Shown here: piece by piece, positions 8,016-12,170 of the stretch | Layout: the number at the start of each line of letters is the position of its first letter | Numbering within the stretch: position 1 is the first letter of the stretch | Position numbers and translations under genes: made by a program | DNA from: Bacteroidales bacterium | GTDB taxonomy: Bacteria; Bacteroidota; Bacteroidia; Bacteroidales; Muribaculaceae | DNA: 12,170 nucleotides | NCBI GenBank assembly: GCA_004553095.1 | Contig: SFMJ01000042.1 | Span: forward strand, 1 to 12,170 | Direction: 5' to 3' | Notes under the pieces: model-generated | What the model was told of the DNA's origin: nothing | The model's database searches: none | What the model saw: the letters and a program-made list of their open reading frames with translations, nothing else

Positions 8016-8105
8016 CCTTCCCCTCTTTTTTACTCCGTGGATGTGCACTTCCTTTTGTATCACTATGGAAGTCCCCTTCACTCTGTTTAACTATTAATAT
8101 CATAT
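8016..8105 (+). promoter_or_regulatory. 5' leader of the SRPBCC gene, similar in layout to the pyrE leader
   Basis: This 90-nt gap repeats short blocks of the pyrE leader in the same order: GTGGA (8037), GCACTTC (8045), TTTGT (8054), CCCCT (8073), CTCT (8081), TTAAC (8087) and TATCA (8098), then ATG. It also has an inverted repeat ACTTCC (8047-8052) / GGAAGT (8067-8072) with a 14-nt loop. I find no clear -7 promoter octamer, so it may be transcribed from the pyrE promoter and act as an RNA element between the two genes. Confidence 0.5.
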
Positions 8106-8543
8106 ATGGCTACATATAAAAGTGCTAAAACCGGCATCCCTTATCCTGCGGATGTAGTGTTCAATAAACTCTCCAATCTCGAAGGCCTTGGCGATCTCAT
8201 CGCTAATGTCCCCGAGGATAAAATCCCTGAGCAGCAACGCGAAATGCTCAAGCAGGTCTCCGTCTCCGCTGATTCGATCTGCTTCCCCGCAGGCCCCGCC
8301 GGCACCCTGACTCTCCAACTCGATCAGGTCAAGTCTCCTACTCTCATCTCGCTCAAAGGTGTCGGCGCACCGGTGCCTATGTCTCTCTCTATGAATATCA
8401 TCCCGGTAAATGATGGCGCTTGCGAGTTCTTCGTCCAAATCGACATCCAGATCCCGATGATGCTCAAACCGATGGTCAATGGCCCTCTCCAGTCGATGGT
8501 CGACCAGTTCGCAAACATGATTCGTCAGATTCCTTTCGCTTGA
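8106..8543 (+). CDS. SRPBCC family protein (START/Bet v1-like fold)
   Basis: This 145-residue cytoplasmic protein (no signal or membrane segment) resembles the small SRPBCC proteins often found next to pyrE in Bacteroidales. The opening MATYKSAKTGIPYPADVVFNKLSNLEGL fits the usual first strand and helix of the fold, followed by strands (GTLTLQLDQVKSPTLISLKG, EFFVQIDIQIP) and a long C-terminal helix (PMVNGPLQSMVDQFANMI). Proteins of this fold bind hydrophobic ligands in a cavity; no ligand or reaction can be named here. Its stop codon shares a base with the start of the following lipoprotein gene (TGATG at 8541-8545), so translation of the two is probably coupled. Family assignment rests on my recognition of the pattern. 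Confidence 0.8.
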   Translation: MATYKSAKTGIPYPADVVFNKLSNLEGLGDLIANVPEDKIPEQQREMLKQVSVSADSICFPAGPAGTLTLQLDQVKSPTLISLKGVGAPVPMSLSMNIIPVNDGACEFFVQIDIQIPMMLKPMVNGPLQSMVDQFANMIRQIPFA

Positions 8544-9076
8544 TGTCTTGCAAAGCATCCATATTATGCCGTTCGCTCGCGGTGACGATCGTGGCCGGAT
8601 TGCTCTTCATTAGTTGCAATTCGGTCAATGATGATGTAATTCCTTCCATCCCGGTATATCTCAATCTCACCTCCGCAAGCCTCTGGAATACTTATGGCGT
8701 CGCCGGTTATGGCGATTATCGCATCTTTGTCAAGGAACTCAGACAACCCTCCAATTTCGCATATACCGAGCAAACCTCCACCGGATTTGGAGGTGTGCTC
8801 TTGGTCAATGGCACCAACCCCTTCTCCCTCGAGGCGGGTGTGCCTATGGCCTACGACTTGGCTTGCCCCGTGGAGCGACGTTCTGATGTGCGCGTCAAGA
8901 TGCAGATCTCGGAGTTGTTCCCTGTGGCTGTTTGCCCTGTATGCGGCTCCCATTTCGATGTCGTCGAACGGGGTGGCAGCCCTTTAGATGGACCCGCTCT
9001 CGCCGACAATCTCGGACTCCGTCGTTTCGAGTGCCGCCAAGGTGCTTACGGTGGTTTTCTGATCATTAATTATTGA
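8543..9076 (+). CDS. predicted lipoprotein with a degenerate Rieske-like domain
   Basis: I chose the ATG at 8543, which overlaps the previous stop by one base, because it puts a lipoprotein signal at the N terminus: a hydrophobic stretch (LAVTIVAGLLFIS) ending at Cys25. The same frame is open further upstream to 8420, but only inside the SRPBCC gene. The mature part of the 177-residue protein has a family-like opening (LWNTYGVAGYGDYRIFVKEL) and a C-terminal half laid out like a Rieske domain: AYDLACPVE at 103-111, VCPVCGSHFDV at 130-140, then PLDGPAL at 148-154 and a final LRRFECRQGAYGGFLI. In Rieske proteins two Cys and two His bind an iron-sulfur cluster; here the His positions seem to be replaced (Val/Glu near 110-111 and Cys134). 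Asp30 and Asp31 near the lipid Cys might reflect a surface export signal, weakly. Function unknown. Confidence 0.75.
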   Translation: MSCKASILCRSLAVTIVAGLLFISCNSVNDDVIPSIPVYLNLTSASLWNTYGVAGYGDYRIFVKELRQPSNFAYTEQTSTGFGGVLLVNGTNPFSLEAGVPMAYDLACPVERRSDVRVKMQISELFPVAVCPVCGSHFDVVERGGSPLDGPALADNLGLRRFECRQGAYGGFLIINY

Positions 9077-9098
9077 CCATCTCCTCAGTCCTTTTAAC

Positions 9099-10793
9099 AT
9101 GGGTTTTCTCGAAGGTCTTCTTTATATGTTGTGGCGCGGTTTCGCTATCGGTGTCATTATCTCTGCACCGATGGGCCCCGTAGGCATACTCTGCGTCCAA
9201 CGCACCCTCGAGAAGGGTCGTTCCACCGGATTCTTTACAGGCGTAGGTGCTGCGATATCCGACCTCTTCTATTGCCTCCTCACCGGTTTCGGCCTCTCTC
9301 TAATCGAGGATTTCCTGAAGGAGAACCAAAATGTGATAACCCTGATCGGTAGTATCGTCTTGATTTTCTTCGGTTTATACCTCTTCCGATCTAACCCCGC
9401 ACGTTCGCTGAAAAAACCTGACGCCAATCGCATCTCCCCTCAACGCAATATCCTCAACGGTTTCTTGTTCACCGTCTCTAATCCCTTGATTATCTTCCTG
9501 ATAATCGGACTTTTTGCTCGTTTTAATTTCCAACTCCCGGAGATTAATATCTGGCAGTATATGGTTGGATATCTCTTCATCATCGTCGGTGCCCTCTCTT
9601 GGTGGTGGGTGGTGAGTTTCTTCGTCGATAAGGTGAGAAGTCATTTTAATCTCCGGTCGATGTGGCTGATCAATCGTATCATCGGAGTTGTGGTCATGAT
9701 CTTTGCAGTGGTCGGTATCTTCAACGCCCTCAACTCGTCGGCTGAAGCCAAGTCTTTGCCACATTCCCCTCTCGAGCCCTCTGTAGCCGAGTCGTTCTAT
9801 AACTCTGTCAGAGGTTTCGGCGATCTTGCCCCCGATACTCTTGCCCCTCATGCTCCCCTCCTCTTGGAGTGTTCTGCCTCCGACTCTCTTGTTCGTTCTC
9901 TTCCCCTCTCTGAGGGTAGTGAGTTTTCTATCCTCTTTCGTGCCACAAACCTGCATGCCGACGGCGACCGCACTTATACCTATCAAGATAATCAGGGCCG
10001 CAAAAGGCGTGCGACTTCCCCCGATTGGGGAATCCTCCTGAAAGATCGATCTCATTCGCTCCGTATCTCTTTTCATTCACAATATCATAGCCTCGATGAG
10101 TTGATACCCCCTATTCTGAGGGTATCGGCAGATTATGATGGATCTGTATCGAACTTAGAGGTGAAGAATGACTATGACTTCACTGGCGAAAATTCTTTCC
10201 GCCTTCTGAGACGTGACGGCACGATATCTCTCGCCGGCGGACCGCGTCATTACGTCCCCCTCATTTCGAAGTATATACCTGAGTTTGAACCGGATTCGGT
10301 CTCTTTCTTTGTCGCGCCGGGTGGGGCTGTTTCTCTCGATTTTGTATCACTCTCTCATCCCCGCTCTCCAGCCGGAGTGGGGGAGCGCTCTCCTTTCGGT
10401 GGGGTGGATGCCATTCTCTCCCGGCTCAGTCATTCTGCCGATCCGCTCGAGGCTGTATGGGGCATCTTCGACCGCCAACTCGAGGATAAGTCGCTGAGGA
10501 TGGGTGGAAATTACCTCTTGGCATCTCTGCGACAGGAGGATAAGTATGTGTTGATCTATCTCGATGGCGCCGCCAAGAATCCGACCCAATGGTCTCCCGG
10601 CATGATCAAAGCCACCCTCTCCGATACACTCTTCGCTGGAGTTTATGATGTCGTGTGGTATGACCCCGCTTTCTCCCCTCTGCATGGTGAGATTAAGGCC
10701 CAACTCCAAGACCCCGACATTTTGGTGTTGCATTTCCCCGACCATGGAGGCTCCACTCTGAGGCTCCGCAAAATATATGGATATGGAAAATAA
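9099..10793 (+). CDS. LysE family transporter fused to an uncharacterised C-terminal domain
   Basis: Residues 1 to about 212 are a LysE/RhtB-type exporter, which moves amino acids or related small molecules out of the cell: the signature SAPMGPVGILCVQRTLEKG (22-40) and a GVGAAISDLFYCLL segment (48-61) sit between hydrophobic stretches near 4-24, 45-68, 78-96, 118-140, 152-175 and 189-210. LysE proteins are normally about 200-230 residues. This one has 564, with a further 350 residues that start in a Ser/Pro-rich linker (about 212-230) and are soluble and strand-rich, with no membrane segment. Candidate landmarks are TSPDWGILLKD, WSPGMIKATLSD, GVYDVVWYDPAF and LVLHFPDHGG. I do not recognise this domain. 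The frame is open throughout, so it is a true single ORF. It begins 22 nt after the lipoprotein gene and ends 7 nt before dgt. Substrate unknown. Confidence 0.85.
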   Translation: MGFLEGLLYMLWRGFAIGVIISAPMGPVGILCVQRTLEKGRSTGFFTGVGAAISDLFYCLLTGFGLSLIEDFLKENQNVITLIGSIVLIFFGLYLFRSNPARSLKKPDANRISPQRNILNGFLFTVSNPLIIFLIIGLFARFNFQLPEINIWQYMVGYLFIIVGALSWWWVVSFFVDKVRSHFNLRSMWLINRIIGVVVMIFAVVGIFNALNSSAEAKSLPHSPLEPSVAESFYNSVRGFGDLAPDTLAPHAPLLLECSASDSLVRSLPLSEGSEFSILFRATNLHADGDRTYTYQDNQGRKRRATSPDWGILLKDRSHSLRISFHSQYHSLDELIPPILRVSADYDGSVSNLEVKNDYDFTGENSFRLLRRDGTISLAGGPRHYVPLISKYIPEFEPDSVSFFVAPGGAVSLDFVSLSHPRSPAGVGERSPFGGVDAILSRLSHSADPLEAVWGIFDRQLEDKSLRMGGNYLLASLRQEDKYVLIYLDGAAKNPTQWSPGMIKATLSDTLFAGVYDVVWYDPAFSPLHGEIKAQLQDPDILVLHFPDHGGSTLRLRKIYGYGK

Positions 10794-10800
10794 TAAAATT

Positions 10801-12123
10801 ATGGATTGGGGCAAACTTATCTGCGATAAGCGCCTCGGCATGGAGGCTTATCATGACGATCGTCATCATACTCGCTCCGACTTTCAGCGAGATTATGACC
10901 GTCTTATCTTCTCTTCCCCATTCCGTCGTCTGCAAAATAAGACGCAGGTGTTCCCTCTGCCGGGTAGCATCTTCGTTCACAACCGTCTTACACACTCTCT
11001 TGAGGTGTCGTCGGTGGGGCGATCTTTGGGCCATGAGGTGGCTATTCGCCTTCGCCATAAATACCCCGACCCTCAACTCGGCATGAAGTTCGATGATATT
11101 CGCGACATCGTGGCGGCGGCATGCCTTTGCCACGATTTGGGCAATCCCCCCTTCGGTCATTCCGGCGAAAAGACCATCTCTTCTTTCTTCAGCGAAGGCC
11201 CAGGAGCCGAGTTGAAGCATTTCCTCTCGCCCGAGGAGTGGGCTGATCTGGTTCATTTCGAGGGTAATGCCAATTCTTTCCGTATCTTGACTCATCAGTT
11301 TAAGGGGAGACGTCAGGGTGGTATGGCTATGACATATTCCACGCTCGCTTCTATCGTGAAGTATCCTTTCGCTTCTTCCCAAGCCGGTGATAAGGGAAAG
11401 TTCGGATATTTCTGCAGCGAACGTGACATCTATTGTCGGGTGGCTGAACAACTCGGCATCATCCGCCACGACACCGACCGATTCGCTCGCCATCCTTTAG
11501 TCTATATCCTTGAGGCTGCCGATGATATCTGCTATCAGATTATGGATATCGAGGATGCCCACAAACTCCATCTTCTCTCCACAGAACTGGTGAGATCTCT
11601 TTTCCTCAATTTCTTCCCTGCCGAACGTCACGACCATGTGCGCCATGTCGTAGATAGCCTCACCGATCCCAATGAGCAGGTGGCTTATCTCCGCTCCGGT
11701 GTGGTCGGTGTCCTCGTCGAGGGGTGTGCCAATACTTTTATGGAGCATGAGGAGGAGATCTTGCGTGGCTCGTTCCATGACAATCTCATCAATTGCCTCC
11801 CTCCCAATCTCAAGGAGGCTTATAGCGAGTGCTCGAAGATCGCCTTCAGCCGTATCTATCACGCCCCGATGGTGGTGGATATCGAACTCGCCGGCAATCG
11901 TATCATCTCTTTCCTCTTGCAGACCCTCGTAGAGGCGGTGATCAATCCGGATCGAAATTATTCCAACCTTTTGCTCAATATTATCCCTCAACAATATGAT
12001 GTGCGCTCTGAGTCGATCTATCATCGCCTACAGGGTGTGCTCGACCATATCTCCGGCATGACCGATGTTTATGCCCTCGACCTCTACCGTAAACTCAATG
12101 GTCATAGCCTCCCGGCTGTATGA
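10801..12123 (+). CDS. dgt: dGTP triphosphohydrolase (dNTPase, HD domain)
   Basis: The enzyme splits dGTP, and in some family members other dNTPs, into deoxynucleoside and triphosphate, limiting the dNTP pool. From the ATG at 10801 the product has 440 residues. Motifs, numbered from this start: RSDFQRDYDRLIFSSPFRRLQNKTQVFP at about 25-52, HNRLTHSLEVSSVGRS with metal-ligand His65, and CHDLGNPPFGHSGE with the HD pair His111-Asp112. DDICYQIMDIEDAH carries the later conserved Asp. I prefer 10801 (MDWGKLICDKRLGMEAY) because close homologs, as I remember them, begin MxWxxLI and because an A/T-rich stretch precedes it. ATGs at 10777 and 10783 in the same frame would add 8 or 6 residues and overlap the transporter gene by up to 17 nt. 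Last gene of the rightward run. Confidence 0.95.
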   Translation: MDWGKLICDKRLGMEAYHDDRHHTRSDFQRDYDRLIFSSPFRRLQNKTQVFPLPGSIFVHNRLTHSLEVSSVGRSLGHEVAIRLRHKYPDPQLGMKFDDIRDIVAAACLCHDLGNPPFGHSGEKTISSFFSEGPGAELKHFLSPEEWADLVHFEGNANSFRILTHQFKGRRQGGMAMTYSTLASIVKYPFASSQAGDKGKFGYFCSERDIYCRVAEQLGIIRHDTDRFARHPLVYILEAADDICYQIMDIEDAHKLHLLSTELVRSLFLNFFPAERHDHVRHVVDSLTDPNEQVAYLRSGVVGVLVEGCANTFMEHEEEILRGSFHDNLINCLPPNLKEAYSECSKIAFSRIYHAPMVVDIELAGNRIISFLLQTLVEAVINPDRNYSNLLLNIIPQQYDVRSESIYHRLQGVLDHISGMTDVYALDLYRKLNGHSLPAV

Positions 12124-12170
12124 TAACCCGCAGAATGTCAATTAGTTAATTTCTTACCTTATAAACATAT
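12124..12170. other. downstream intergenic stretch, window end
   Basis: These 47 bases after dgt hold an AATTA-GT-TAATT palindrome but no hairpin with T run, so no terminator is visible before the edge. The next gene cannot be seen. Confidence 0.5.

Noticed and set aside
8420..8542. Upstream start for the lipoprotein frame
   Set aside because: It lies inside the SRPBCC gene and would bury the lipoprotein signal 41 residues from the N terminus.
8100..8558. 152-codon minus-strand frame opposite the SRPBCC gene
   Set aside because: Asp/Arg/Glu-rich shadow translation without family features; the sense frame fits its operon and stop-start coupling.
9375..10076. 233-codon minus-strand frame opposite the LysE fusion
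   Set aside because: Charged, repetitive translation with no motif; the plus-strand frame has a clear transporter signature.
10693..11493. 266-codon minus-strand frame opposite dgt
   Set aside because: It overlaps the catalytic HD region of dgt in antisense and shows no recognisable domain.

Overview
The window looks like chromosomal core DNA from a member of the Bacteroidota, most likely order Bacteroidales; I cannot fix the family. The evidence is the gene content and order (parE-coaD-S41 peptidase-DUF3078 facing prmC-recX-comF-pyrE-SRPBCC-...-dgt), the near absence of Shine-Dalgarno sequences, A/T-rich start regions, and several octamers matching the Bacteroidetes -7 promoter element TAnnTTTG. 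I see no insertion sequence, phage gene, CRISPR array, tRNA or rRNA.

Left half, minus strand, transcribed right to left from an intergenic region at 4916-5138: topoisomerase IV subunit B (parE), phosphopantetheine adenylyltransferase (coaD, overlapping parE by 17 nt), a periplasmic C-terminal processing protease of family S41, and a DUF3078 outer-membrane-type protein that runs off the left edge. Gaps are 15 and 45 nt, so this is probably one operon. The DUF3078 gene carries a clear single-base frameshift near 541-550.

Right half, plus strand: prmC (release-factor glutamine methyltransferase), recX, comF, then a 154-nt gap with a promoter-like octamer and a hairpin, then pyrE, a small SRPBCC-fold protein, a lipoprotein that looks like a Rieske domain with altered metal ligands, a LysE-type membrane transporter fused to a 350-residue domain I do not recognise, and dgt (dGTPase). 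The SRPBCC, lipoprotein, transporter and dgt genes are tightly packed. pyrE and dgt act in nucleotide metabolism, comF carries a phosphoribosyltransferase fold, and recX and parE act on DNA, but the cluster is mostly housekeeping genes sharing transcription rather than one pathway.

Most worth a second look: (1) the 5' leaders of pyrE and the SRPBCC gene share seven short sequence blocks in the same order and at nearly the same distance from the start codon, as if one leader element were used twice; (2) a 24-bp unit repeated in tandem directly before prmC, each copy carrying a -7-like octamer; (3) the Rieske-like lipoprotein whose histidine ligands appear to be replaced; (4) the LysE fusion; (5) the DUF3078 frameshift. 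I do not see a convincing new multi-gene defence or mobile system here.
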